A stretch of 64,000 nucleotides of DNA from Chryseobacterium takakiae (GCF_900129385.1 NZ_FQVO01000015.1:1-64000), one strand, 5' to 3'. Positions 8,646 to 17,052 are shown, numbered from the stretch's first letter. Notes: generated by a model not told the origin, from the letters alone. Made by a program: numbers and translations.

Positions 8646-9416
8646 ATGTCTTTACAAATAAAATATTCAACAGAAATTGCCAAGGAGCTTGGTAAGATTG
8701 CAGTTTATCTGCCAGGTGAAATCATTGAGGTAGGTGATATTATTAAATTTCCATATGGTAAAACCAGTTTTTTAAAAAAAGAAGCTCCACTTGGTACTTT
8801 TACAAAAATTTCTTCTCTCAAAAATCTTGATGTTAAGTATTCTGAAGATGATAGTTTAGGAAATAAACATAGTTACAAATTTTCGAGTAAAAACTCTGTC
8901 AAGAGTATTACATCAGCAAATTCACAGATTGAAGTTGTAGATGAATTACCGAGTGCATATGGTGAAATAACATTACAATTTACATCGGAAGGTTCTATTT
9001 ACTTCCATGCTCTTGAGTGCTACAAGAAGCAAATCGGTGACATCACAAAACTTGAAAATGAAATCATTTCAAAAAGTAAGGTTCTAATATGGGATAATAC
9101 TTATCTCGTAACTTCTGTAACCTATGCATCAAATGCTTTAATAATGCAGTCAAGATCAAAAAACTCTGAAATTACTTTAGCAGGAAACATCAATGGATTA
9201 AAAACACAAGGAATCGACATTGGGGTTTCCTCAGAATTAAATATTAAGAATCAGAATGGAGATTTTTTTATAAAAGATTGGTCACAGAATGTTAGTGTTT
9301 TTATGGAATTAATGAAGTTTGAAAAAGAAACATTCCAAGTTATCAACAAAAATTTTAGCCCAAAAGAATCTAGAGACAGATTGATTCCTGTCCAAGTAAA
9401 TAGTTTAATTATATAA
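8646..9416 (+). CDS. Unknown beta-rich protein; possible distant gasdermin-like pore-former
   Basis: The 256-residue protein is the first gene of the TIR/caspase operon. It has no signal peptide, membrane helix or recognised catalytic motif. The N-terminus (AVYLPGEIIEVGDIIKF, APLGTFTKISSL) and the segment near 150-225 (WDNTYLVTSVTYASNALIMQ, DIGVSSELNIKN, VSVFMELMKFEK) follow the strand pattern of bacterial gasdermins, which have YxVTxVLxS followed by a beta-hairpin and a hydrophobic strand, are about 260 residues long and are usually encoded beside a caspase-like protease. The N-terminal Cys that is palmitoylated in known members is absent, and I cannot run a profile search. The gene is real; the gasdermin idea is a hypothesis based on length, strand pattern and neighbours. 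Confidence 0.55.
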   Translation: MSLQIKYSTEIAKELGKIAVYLPGEIIEVGDIIKFPYGKTSFLKKEAPLGTFTKISSLKNLDVKYSEDDSLGNKHSYKFSSKNSVKSITSANSQIEVVDELPSAYGEITLQFTSEGSIYFHALECYKKQIGDITKLENEIISKSKVLIWDNTYLVTSVTYASNALIMQSRSKNSEITLAGNINGLKTQGIDIGVSSELNIKNQNGDFFIKDWSQNVSVFMELMKFEKETFQVINKNFSPKESRDRLIPVQVNSLII

Positions 9417-9425
9417 GTTAAAAAA

Positions 9426-9983
9426 ATGTTCTACACAAAAAGTTATTTGAGAGATCTCTCAAGAACCGGAAGAAAGGGTACAAAAACCTTTTCTGCAACA
9501 GTAAATGAAAGTAAAAATAGTATGTCCTTTGACATTTTCTTGTCTCATAGCTATCGAGATAAGGAGTATATAGAAGGTTTATTTTTAGAATTATCATCAA
9601 AAGGATTCAAGGTTTATGTGGACTGGATAGTTGACTCACATCTTGACAGAAAAAATGTAGATAAGAAGACTGTTGCCTTAATACGAAACAGAATGAAGCA
9701 GTCAAAATCTCTAATTTATGCAACTTCCGAAAATGCTTCAACATCAAAGTGGATGCCTTGGGAATTAGGCTATATGGATGGAGAAACTAGCAGATGTGCC
9801 ATTCTTCCAATTACAGATTATGAAAACTCTTCGTTTGAAGGTCAAGAATTTTTATCTGTTTATCCGTATGTCACAAAAGAATCTGTAAAAGGTCTTGTAA
9901 CAGGAAATATTTCTACAGAAGAAATATTATGGTTAAATGAAAACTCGAGGAGCTATCAAAGTTTAAAAGAATGGTTAAGATAA
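9426..9983 (+). CDS. TIR-domain protein, putative NAD-processing immune signal generator
   Basis: The 185-residue protein is essentially a single TIR domain (about 33-165) after a 32-residue basic leader. Key motifs are SFDIFLSHSYRDKEYIEGL, GFKVYVDWIVDSHLDR and SKWMPWELGYMDG, in which Glu113 is the catalytic glutamate used by NAD-cleaving TIR enzymes, then RCAILPITD. Bacterial TIR proteins of this type turn NAD into cyclic ADP-ribose isomers that switch on an effector. It lies 9 bp after the beta-rich gene and 41 bp before the caspase gene. In Thoeris-type immunity a TIR enzyme signals to an adjacent effector; here the caspase is the obvious receiver. Activity is inferred from the intact catalytic residue. 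Confidence 0.9.
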   Translation: MFYTKSYLRDLSRTGRKGTKTFSATVNESKNSMSFDIFLSHSYRDKEYIEGLFLELSSKGFKVYVDWIVDSHLDRKNVDKKTVALIRNRMKQSKSLIYATSENASTSKWMPWELGYMDGETSRCAILPITDYENSSFEGQEFLSVYPYVTKESVKGLVTGNISTEEILWLNENSRSYQSLKEWLR

Positions 9984-10024
9984 GAAATGAACAAAAATTA
10001 CAAATTATTTAAATACTAAATATA

Positions 10025-10993
10025 ATGAGAAGAAGGAGAGCAAAAGCTGTTGTTGTAGGTGTCAATTATTATAAATCCGATAATGTTAAAAATCTTTTTG
10101 GGTGTGTAAGTGACGCGTATGAAGTAAAAACCGTATTAGAAAGAGATGCCGATGGAACAAAAAATTTTGATGTAGTATTAGAAACTGCTGTAGATGAAAA
10201 TTCAGCCATTGATCGAAGAAAGTTAAAAGATCTTATTTTAGATGTATTCAATGAAGATAATCCAGAAATAGCGTTATTCTACTTTTCAGGTCATGGCTAT
10301 TTAGAAGATTCCGGAGGCTATCTTGTAACTTCTGACTGTGAAGACGGAGATCAAGGACTTTCCATGACAGAAATCTTAGGATATGCTACTGCTTCAAAAG
10401 CTTTAAATAAAATTATAATTTTAGATTGTTGTCATAGTGGCAAGATGGGTAGTCCTGGTGCTGAAACATCTGTTACAATCTGTGAAGGGATGACTATATT
10501 GACTGCTTCTACAGATAAACAATATGCATCAGAAATTGACGGATCAGGCTTATTTACTAAACTTTTTGTTGATGCATTAATGGGTGGGGCAGCTAATATT
10601 TTAGGAAATATTACACCAGGTAGCGTATATGCCCATATCGATCAATCTTTAGGCGAATTTGGACAGCGTCCAATGTTTCGAACCAATGTAAAAACATTTA
10701 TTAGTTTACGAGAAGTAAATCCTTCCGTTTCACTTTCTGATTTGAGGAGAATCACTGAACTTTTCCCAGCTAGAGAAGAGCATTTATTAGATCCTTCTTA
10801 TGAACCGACCAGTGATAATGCAGATAAAAATAATTGCGAAAAATTTGAAATTATGCAAAGTTATAACAGAGTTGGGCTCGTAGTTCCAATTGATTCGGAT
10901 CACATGTATTATGCTGCCATAAATTCCAAATCTTGTAAACTTACAGCATTAGGTGAACATTATTGGAACCTTGTAAAAAATGATAGAATTTAA
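10025..10993 (+). CDS. Caspase-like cysteine protease (peptidase C14 family) with C-terminal sensor-like extension
   Basis: The 322-residue protein has a caspase fold in residues 1-230: AVVVGVNYYKSDNVKNLFGC, catalytic His90 in LFYFSGHGYLED and catalytic Cys136 in IIILDCCHSGKMG, then TILTASTDKQYASE and SGLFTKLFVDAL. Residues 235-322 form an extension unlike the protease, ending NRVGLVVPIDSDHMYYAAIN and LTALGEHYWNLVKNDRI, which reads like a small winged or ligand-binding domain. The gene follows a TIR gene. A recently described Thoeris variant uses a TIR-made N7-cADPR to activate a caspase-like protease (recalled, not searched), so the extension may be the nucleotide sensor. Both catalytic residues are intact. 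Confidence 0.92.
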   Translation: MRRRRAKAVVVGVNYYKSDNVKNLFGCVSDAYEVKTVLERDADGTKNFDVVLETAVDENSAIDRRKLKDLILDVFNEDNPEIALFYFSGHGYLEDSGGYLVTSDCEDGDQGLSMTEILGYATASKALNKIIILDCCHSGKMGSPGAETSVTICEGMTILTASTDKQYASEIDGSGLFTKLFVDALMGGAANILGNITPGSVYAHIDQSLGEFGQRPMFRTNVKTFISLREVNPSVSLSDLRRITELFPAREEHLLDPSYEPTSDNADKNNCEKFEIMQSYNRVGLVVPIDSDHMYYAAINSKSCKLTALGEHYWNLVKNDRI

Positions 10994-11016
10994 ATTAATA
11001 TATAAACTAAAATAAT

Positions 11017-11346
11017 ATGAAAATTATTTTAAACACAGATTCTGTAGAAGAACTGAATCAGGATATCAGAAATAAAATCTCAAAAGATCTTAAAACTTGG
11101 GAAAAGAAAACTGACGGTAATGGGTATACATTGTATTATCATTCAACAAAATCAGGTCAGTGGGATGATGAATTATTTGTGAAGCCCTTTTTAAATATTG
11201 AAAAGAAACAAATTAAGTTTTGTATCACTAAATCTGATGGCGAAATAATTGATTTTGAACCATCTTTTGGATACTTACTAGGGAGATTTACGGAAATATT
11301 GTTAGTGAATTTTTCTGATCGATTTAGTAGTCTTGAATTTAAATAA
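11017..11346 (+). CDS. Small protein of unknown function in the TIR/caspase operon
   Basis: This 109-residue soluble protein is not recognised. It is rich in Lys, Asp and aromatic residues, with a predicted alpha-beta order: NTDSVEELNQDIRNKISKDL helix, YTLYYHSTKSGQWDDELFV strands and a C-terminal helix GYLLGRFTEILLVNFSD. No signal peptide or metal motif. It lies 23 bp after the caspase gene and 45 bp before a second TIR gene on the same strand, so it should be co-transcribed. An inhibitor, adaptor or protease substrate of the system are all possible; none is shown by the sequence. Confidence 0.75.
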   Translation: MKIILNTDSVEELNQDIRNKISKDLKTWEKKTDGNGYTLYYHSTKSGQWDDELFVKPFLNIEKKQIKFCITKSDGEIIDFEPSFGYLLGRFTEILLVNFSDRFSSLEFK

Positions 11347-11391
11347 TCAAATCCTAAAAAATAATTAAACAACTTTTTAAAATAAATAAAT

Positions 11392-11802
11392 ATGGCAAAC
11401 CCAAGAGCATTTATAAGCTTCGATTTTGATAATAACTCCGGTGAAAAAATGTATTTTAGCGGTCAATCAGTAAACTCCCGTACTCCTTTCAGTATTGAGG
11501 ATTGGTCTTCAAAGACAGCATTAGCACAATCAACATGGCAACAAATCATTGAAGATAAAATGAAAAAATGCAATATGATGATTGTTTTAGTTGGTAAAAA
11601 CATGAGTACAGCAACTGGTGTTAACAAGGAAATTCAGATGGCAATTAAAAATAATGTCCCTTTTTTCGGAGTATATGTCGATGGAGCAGATTCTTCATCA
11701 ACATTACCTGTAGGCCTAGCTAGAAATAGAACCATTTCCTGGACATGGGAGGGCATTGCATCTGCAATTTCTCAGATGATGAAGGAAGGTAAAAATCTTT
11801 AA
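11392..11802 (+). CDS. ThsB-like (DUF1863/MTH538-type) TIR-like protein
   Basis: The 136-residue product matches the minimal TIR-like fold of the MTH538/ThsB group: AFISFDFDNN at the first strand, WQQIIEDKMKKCNMMIVLVG in the middle and GVNKEIQMAIKNNVPFFGVY, where Glu80 corresponds by position to the catalytic Glu of Thoeris ThsB. In Thoeris, ThsB senses infection and makes a cyclic ADP-ribose signal. Here it is the second TIR protein in one operon, of a different subfamily from the one at 9426, as in systems where several TIR sensors share an effector. A strong terminator follows the stop codon, so this is the last gene of the operon. Confidence 0.88.
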   Translation: MANPRAFISFDFDNNSGEKMYFSGQSVNSRTPFSIEDWSSKTALAQSTWQQIIEDKMKKCNMMIVLVGKNMSTATGVNKEIQMAIKNNVPFFGVYVDGADSSSTLPVGLARNRTISWTWEGIASAISQMMKEGKNL

Positions 11803-11823
11803 ATTGGCTTTCAATAAATTCTT

Positions 11824-11864
11824 AATAACCTCTCCGGAAAATTGAGAGGTTATTGTTTTTTTTC
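11824..11864 (+). terminator. Strong rho-independent terminator ending the TIR/caspase operon
   Basis: AATAACCTCTC (11824-11834) and GAGAGGTTATT (11844-11854) pair perfectly over 11 bp around a nine-base loop, followed by G and nine T residues. It lies 22 bp after the ThsB-like gene. Confidence 0.95.
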
Positions 11865-11882
11865 AACTAAATTTCATGAGAT

Positions 11883-11913
11883 ATTGTTATGAAATTTTGA
11901 CAGCATATTTTTG
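11883..11913 (+). promoter_or_regulatory. Consensus Bacteroidetes promoter of the SLOG gene
   Basis: ATTG at 11883-11886 and TATTTTTG at 11906-11913 are separated by exactly 19 bp, matching the TTTG-N19-TAnnTTTG pattern. The SLOG ATG is at 11956. This gives the SLOG gene its own constitutive-looking promoter behind the operon terminator. Confidence 0.8.
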
Positions 11914-11955
11914 CGACAATTAAAAATGTATTATTAATAATTACAAATAATTAAT

Positions 11956-12444
11956 ATGATTCTAGGAATAACAGGTCATCAAGATTTAAAAAGTTTTAAT
12001 TTAGATTGGATTAAATTCACTGTAAATAATTTCCTAAAAGAGAATGATATTATAAAAGGATTATCCTCTTTAGCAATCGGTTCAGATCAACTTTTTTGTA
12101 GACAATTAATAAAAAAGAATATCCCTTATGATGTAATTATTCCATGCGATAATTATATATCTACTTTTAAAACTCTAAAAGATTCGGAGTCTTTCTTAGG
12201 TTTATTAAACATGTCAAAAGGTATTTACACACTTAATTTCGATAAGCCTAGTGAATCTGCATTCTATTCAGCAGGTATCGAAATAGTAAATAAAGCCAGT
12301 GTAATAATAGCGATATGGGATGGAAAGCCAGCAAAAGGTTTGGGAGGTACCGGAGATATTGTTAAAATTGCATTACAGCAAAAAAAGAGTGTTTATCATA
12401 TTAATCCAGTAAATGAGCAATCTAAATATTTGATTAGTCCATAA
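11956..12444 (+). CDS. SLOG-family nucleotide-binding protein, putative immune sensor or enzyme
   Basis: The 162-residue protein has the Rossmann-like SLOG fold: N-terminal MILGITGHQDL, then LSSLAIGSDQLFCRQ, VIIPCDNYISTF, VNKASVIIAIWDGKPAKGLG and GGTGDIV, where the GGTGDIV loop and GSDQLF are the usual ligand-binding positions. SLOG domains bind or process nucleotides and NAD-derived molecules and occur with TIR proteins in conflict systems. It follows the TIR/caspase operon but is insulated by a terminator and has its own promoter. It could be a sensor of the TIR product or a control that removes it. The family call is firm; the link is inferred from position. Confidence 0.82.
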   Translation: MILGITGHQDLKSFNLDWIKFTVNNFLKENDIIKGLSSLAIGSDQLFCRQLIKKNIPYDVIIPCDNYISTFKTLKDSESFLGLLNMSKGIYTLNFDKPSESAFYSAGIEIVNKASVIIAIWDGKPAKGLGGTGDIVKIALQQKKSVYHINPVNEQSKYLISP

Positions 12445-12496
12445 GTTTATAGTAGGAAGGTAAATGTTTTACTTATATTTAAATAAAATTAAAACC

Positions 12497-12586
12497 ATGA
12501 TAAAGTATCAATTCACAATTATAGCAATATTTTCAGTTGCTGAGGGAGGAAAAAAAGAGATTGCTAAATTTGATTCTACGCAGTAG
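12497..12586 (+). pseudogene. Very short frame, probable remnant of a secreted protein gene
   Basis: An ATG at 12497 opens a 29-codon frame beginning MIKYQFTIIAIFSVAEGGKK, which resembles the start of an exported protein but stops at TAG 12584-12586. The downstream 200 bp contain no continuation. A weak hairpin (AAATAAAAGC with GCTTTTTATTT, near 12693-12735) lies further on. Confidence 0.3.
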
Positions 12587-12814
12587 ATAAAATATAGTTG
12601 AAATTATTAAGAAAGTTATCTGGAAGCCTATTTTAGTTCAGGTAATTACCTTTCTAACCCTATACAAGCAACTGATTAATTGAACTTTAACTTAAAATAA
12701 AAGCGCTCTTTTGAATGCTTTTTATTTAAGTTATTTCTGTTATATTGCCCAATGATCAATATAAATTTTAATAAAGTTCGTCTCAAAAAACGATAATTTA
12801 GAAATGTTACCCTT

Positions 12815-13897
12815 ATGAATAATCAGTCCATGAAGTGGAATAATAATCTTACTCGGATATTTGATATAGAATATCCAATTGTTCAGGCTCCTATGTTTGG
12901 TGTAACAACTCCTGAAATGGTGGCCGCGGCAGCAAGAGCCGGAGCATTGGGCTCTTTGTCCCTCGGTGATCTGCCGGCTGAAAAATGTCTAGAACTTATT
13001 CGTACAACGAAAAGATTAAGCGACAAGCCATTTGCCGTAAATATTTTCGTTAATCCTTTACCGGAAGACACTGAAGAATTAAGGTTGCAATACCTTGAGA
13101 CCAAAGAATTTCTTAAAACGATTTCTGATAAAAATCAGATAGAGGTCGACTATCCTGACTATGAAGATATTAAGTTAACTGATTATCATGACCAAGTGAA
13201 TGCAATAATAGCTGAAAATTGTAAAATTGTCAGTTTTACTTTTGGTGTTCTTGATCCGGCAAGTATTGCCCTGTTTAAAAGCAATGGAACCGTACTGATA
13301 GGAACAGCCACTTCTATTGAAGAAGCCCTTGTTTTGGAAAAAACCGGAATTGACATTGTTTGTGTACAGGGTTATGAAGCAGGAGGCCATCGGGGGAGTT
13401 TCATTGAGGGTAAAATCCCGGAGATCGGCGGTATTTCACTTCTGTCACAAGTATATGACCATGTGAATGTTCCATTAATTTATGCCGGAGGAATTTACGA
13501 TGCCAAAACCCTTTTGGCGGCCCAGCTGTTGGGTGCACAGGGGTTTCAAGTGGGAAGTCTCTTGTTGGGTTCAGTTGAAAGCGCTCTGCAGGAATTTGAA
13601 AAACGAATATTAAATAATGCCTCAGAAAAAGATATTGTACTTACGAAAAGCTTTTCAGGACGCTATGCAAGGGGCTTGCAAAACACTTTTACGAATACTT
13701 TGGACAATAGTAGATATATATTGCCTTATCCTTACCAAAACAAGATTACCGGACCACTTCGTGCCACGGCAAAAATCCAGCAAAATCCTGACTTTGTAAG
13801 CATATGGGCAGGACAATCAAAATCATCATATAGTACAGCCTCCACAACAGATATAATTTTAAATTTGGTTGAAAAAACAGAGAATTACAATAGATAA
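12815..13897 (+). CDS. Nitronate monooxygenase-family flavoprotein (2-nitropropane dioxygenase-like)
   Basis: The 360-residue FMN-dependent TIM-barrel protein has the family hallmarks: YPIVQAPMFGVTTPEMVAAA at the N-terminus (flavin contact), IVSFTFGVLDP, GYEAGGHRGSF around the catalytic His region, VPLIYAGGIYDAKTL and LGAQGFQVGSLLLGS for phosphate binding. These enzymes oxidise alkyl nitronates such as propionate-3-nitronate, a plant and fungal toxin. It is a lone gene with higher GC than the island to its left. A stem-loop at 13901-13927 follows the stop. Both flanks carry the AAAACGAT motif (12781 and 13951), as the YhcG-type gene does. Confidence 0.92.
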   Translation: MNNQSMKWNNNLTRIFDIEYPIVQAPMFGVTTPEMVAAAARAGALGSLSLGDLPAEKCLELIRTTKRLSDKPFAVNIFVNPLPEDTEELRLQYLETKEFLKTISDKNQIEVDYPDYEDIKLTDYHDQVNAIIAENCKIVSFTFGVLDPASIALFKSNGTVLIGTATSIEEALVLEKTGIDIVCVQGYEAGGHRGSFIEGKIPEIGGISLLSQVYDHVNVPLIYAGGIYDAKTLLAAQLLGAQGFQVGSLLLGSVESALQEFEKRILNNASEKDIVLTKSFSGRYARGLQNTFTNTLDNSRYILPYPYQNKITGPLRATAKIQQNPDFVSIWAGQSKSSYSTASTTDIILNLVEKTENYNR

Positions 13898-14433
13898 TAG
13901 CCTTTAAAGCCAACAAAGCTTTGAAGGATCGAAATCTAAAGTGACAAACAATCCCACAAAACGATGGCTGGACCAGGACCGCAACTGGCCTGGGTAAATT
14001 CCTAAAGTGAAAGAAACTGGCAATGCATCCAGTTGATCAGTCGGACCAAGAACTGCGATAACTTCACGGATGAGTTTTGTAGGAAGTCAAACCGGCAATG
14101 TATCCATTTAATTATTTACGGAACGATGGCTAAGTCAGAGTTGCTAATGGCTTCGGAGTTCTTGAAGAAATAGAGTTGCAGTGAATACAAATTAAAATGA
14201 ATATTAAGAAAGATAATTAATTGCTGAATGTTAGTTTATCTGACTGATGATTTAATTGATTATATTAGTTATTTAACTTGTATAATTAATATACACTTAT
14301 ATGTTTTGATGCCTGATCCAAATTGTTATCTGTTTACATTCTAGAACTTTTGTATATTTAAAACAATCGCTAATTGGAAGTATAACATGTAAAGTTTATT
14401 TCAAAGTATTTAGCAATTCTAAAAAATTAAATT
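13898..14433. other. Intergenic region with hairpins, imperfect repeats and a degenerate iteron
   Basis: CCTTTAAAGC (13901-13910) pairs with GCTTTGAAGG (13918-13927), a probable terminator stem without a T tract. The stretch 13951-14160 is richer in GC than its surroundings and has two related elements, AACTGGCAATGCATCCAGTT (14015-14034, with inverted AACTGG/CCAGTT ends) and a diverged copy at 14089-14108, plus ACGATGGCT at 13961 and 14124. TGCTGAATGTTAGTTTA at 14222-14238 matches 13 of 17 iteron positions. TTAGTTATTTAAC at 14265 matches the repeated element seen before several plasmid genes. No gene is recognised. Confidence 0.45.
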
Positions 14434-14707
14434 ATGAAGCTATCTCAGGATAAATGTGCTGTAATTGAATCTATTACTACTAATTATTTTAAAAATCTCA
14501 GTAAGATCCAAGATATTAAGATTTATAGTTCATAGAGTTTGTAGATCTCATTTTTTATCCTGAATCATCGATCATTTAAACTCTATTGATATTGAGGAGT
14601 TTTCTATGAGATTAGAAGAAAGCATTGTTGAATCAAAACATCCTGATCTGATCATTGTTGAATTTAATGTGATACATAAGTATATTAAGTTTTCAATTAG
14701 CTTTTAG
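14434..14707 (+). pseudogene. Probable remnant of a response-regulator-like gene
   Basis: Frame 1 from ATG 14434 gives 33 codons (MKLSQDKCAVIESITTNYF...) to a stop; frame 2 then gives SIDIEEFSMRLEESIVESKH and PDLIIVEFNVIH, ending in a stop at 14707. The segment PDLIIVEFN looks like the strand before the phospho-acceptor of a receiver domain, with Asp replaced by Glu. The parts are in different frames with stops between them, so this is a decayed gene if the reading is correct. Confidence 0.3.
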
Positions 14708-14811
14708 AATCTAAGCAGTCATTTATTATTTTATGGAGAAAAGGTAAAACTTTCTGAATTCAAAATTAATTCAGAATTGAGTTTCATTTTTGTCCTTTAA
14801 TAAACTTCATT

Positions 14812-17052
14812 GTGAGACAATTGTCAATTCTTTTAGCTTTATTTCCTGCCACCTTTATTAGTGCACAGATTGTAAACCCAAAAACTGCAGAGAAAAAAGT
14901 AACGGATACTGTTAAGGGTAATGGGATTAAGAATATCCAGGAAGTTACTATTATCGGTAGGAAAGCAGTTGTTGAAAATAAGGTTGATAAAATTGTTTAC
15001 AACGTCGCCAATGATGTAACTTCTCAAAGCGGAGCTGCAATTGATGTTTTAAGAAAAGTTCCGCAGATAACGGTTGATGCAGAAGGAAATGTAGAATTAC
15101 AGGGGAATCCCAACGTGAGATTCCTTATAAATGGCAAACCTTCCAGTATATTTGGAAACAGTCTTGCCGATGCACTGGCTTCTATTCCCGCAAGTCAGAT
15201 TAAGAGTATTGAGGCTATAACAAGCCCTGGAGCAAAGTATGATGCCCAGGGAACAGGAGGAATTATTAATATTGTCCTGAACGAAAGCAAAGTAAAAGGG
15301 ATCAATGGACTAGTCAATGCTTCTGCAGGAACACGATTTCAAACAGGTTCTTTAAATTTGAATTTCAGGAACAAGACCTTTAGCCTGAATGCTTTTTTCA
15401 GTGGAAATGCCCAGTTGAAATCAAGAACCCCTTTTTCGCAGGACCGCTTTTCTTATGACCATTCACTGCAGACCCAAAGCAGATTATTACAAAACGGTTA
15501 TACTGATTTTCAGAGGCATGGCTATCGTACGGGACTCGGTTTCGAGTGGTTAATTGACAAATCAAATACATTAAGCGGCTCTGTTTCTTATAATGATTTT
15601 GCCAATAAAAGTATTGGGCTGATCAATCAGGAGCAAAATATTAGTGATTTTTCCAATTCAAACCAGCAGTCAATTCTTGGCTATCGGGTTTCGGACAACC
15701 GCTTTTTAGTTAATTCCATCGATGCAAATTTAAGTTACAGAAAAATATTTAAAAAAGATGGGCAGGAACTAACCATGGATTATATAATGAGTTTCGGTTT
15801 ACCTAAAAGTAATTATTTACAAACCCAGAGCCTGGCTGGAGCGCTGATCCCTTACAATGGTATTTCTGGAAGCAATCCGGGAAGAGATACCAATTATAAC
15901 TTATCAATAGATTATGTGCAGCCTATCACTGACAAGGTTACCTTAGAAATGGGCACAAAAATGATTTTTCAACATATTACAAACAGAACTGGCGTTGATG
16001 TGTTAGATGCTTTATCAGGCCAGTATGAATCAGATCCTTATCAATCCTACCAGTTGAAATACGATATGGGGATTTATGCGGCTTATTTTACATCTTCCTT
16101 CAAACTATTGGACTGGCTGGATGTAAGAGCCGGTGTCCGTTATGAATATACAACCGTTGGAATTGATTATCAGGATACGGATATTCCTTCCTACAGCCTG
16201 CTGGTTCCTTCTCTAATTCTATCCCATAAATACGATAGTGGAGAAATACTGAAACTTGCTTATACCAGAAGGGTAGAGAGACCCGAATATGCTGAACTCA
16301 ATCCATTTCTAAATTTCAGTGATCCCCATAATATTACAACAGGAAACCCTATGTTAAAGCCTGAAATAGGCGATAATATGGAGCTGGGCTACAATAAAAA
16401 TTTTGAGAACGGCGCCAATATTTCATTAACGCTCACAGAACGAATCAACAGTCAGGATTTAAAGCAGATCACTACCTTTTACCCTGTATATGCGGTTAAC
16501 GAAGCAAACTATACCAATGTATCGGTAACTTCACGAAAGAACATTGGTAAGGAATATAATTCCGGTGGTATTTTATCAGCCTCACTACCGATTTTTAATA
16601 ACAAATTAAATCTGCGGGGAAATATGATGCTTTTCCACCGGTATATTGTCAGTGATTATTTTGGGAATATTGATATGGGGCTTCGCTACCGGTTAAATTT
16701 AAACATGAATTACCGATTTACGAAGGACTTTATCATAGAAGTATTTGGGAATTATAATTCAGCGGCAAAAAATATCCAGGGTAAAAATCCCCAGTCAATT
16801 ACCTACAGCATTGCAGGGAGGAAAGAGTTCTGGGATAAAAAAGCGAGTATAGGTATTACCACGACAAATCCTTTTAATAAATATATCAAACAGGTAACGA
16901 CTGTGAATACCAGTGATTACAGTTCGTATTCTGTACGAGAGTTGCCTCTCCGCTCTTTCGGAATAAGCTTTAGCTACAAGTTTGGAAAAGATTTCAAAAA
17001 GGACAAAGATATCAGTAGTGACTATCTGAATGAGGCTTCACAAGGTAGCTGA
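14812..17052 (+). CDS. TonB-dependent receptor / outer-membrane beta-barrel family protein
   Basis: The 746-residue protein starts at GTG 14812 with a Sec signal (QLSILLALFPATFISAQ). A plug domain follows (about 45-165; IQEVTIIGRKAVVENKVDKI, AIDVLRKVPQITVDAEGNVE, GAKYDAQGTGGIINIVLNES), then a 22-strand-type barrel to the end (SFGISFSYKFGKDF). It lacks the N-terminal carboxypeptidase-like repeat of SusC proteins and belongs to the shorter outer_membrane_beta-barrel_3 type often encoded beside two-component systems. The substrate is unknown. It leads a run of same-strand envelope genes to 23855, so it may be part of that module, with a 57-bp gap to the PAP2 gene. Confidence 0.9.
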   Translation: MRQLSILLALFPATFISAQIVNPKTAEKKVTDTVKGNGIKNIQEVTIIGRKAVVENKVDKIVYNVANDVTSQSGAAIDVLRKVPQITVDAEGNVELQGNPNVRFLINGKPSSIFGNSLADALASIPASQIKSIEAITSPGAKYDAQGTGGIINIVLNESKVKGINGLVNASAGTRFQTGSLNLNFRNKTFSLNAFFSGNAQLKSRTPFSQDRFSYDHSLQTQSRLLQNGYTDFQRHGYRTGLGFEWLIDKSNTLSGSVSYNDFANKSIGLINQEQNISDFSNSNQQSILGYRVSDNRFLVNSIDANLSYRKIFKKDGQELTMDYIMSFGLPKSNYLQTQSLAGALIPYNGISGSNPGRDTNYNLSIDYVQPITDKVTLEMGTKMIFQHITNRTGVDVLDALSGQYESDPYQSYQLKYDMGIYAAYFTSSFKLLDWLDVRAGVRYEYTTVGIDYQDTDIPSYSLLVPSLILSHKYDSGEILKLAYTRRVERPEYAELNPFLNFSDPHNITTGNPMLKPEIGDNMELGYNKNFENGANISLTLTERINSQDLKQITTFYPVYAVNEANYTNVSVTSRKNIGKEYNSGGILSASLPIFNNKLNLRGNMMLFHRYIVSDYFGNIDMGLRYRLNLNMNYRFTKDFIIEVFGNYNSAAKNIQGKNPQSITYSIAGRKEFWDKKASIGITTTNPFNKYIKQVTTVNTSDYSSYSVRELPLRSFGISFSYKFGKDFKKDKDISSDYLNEASQGS

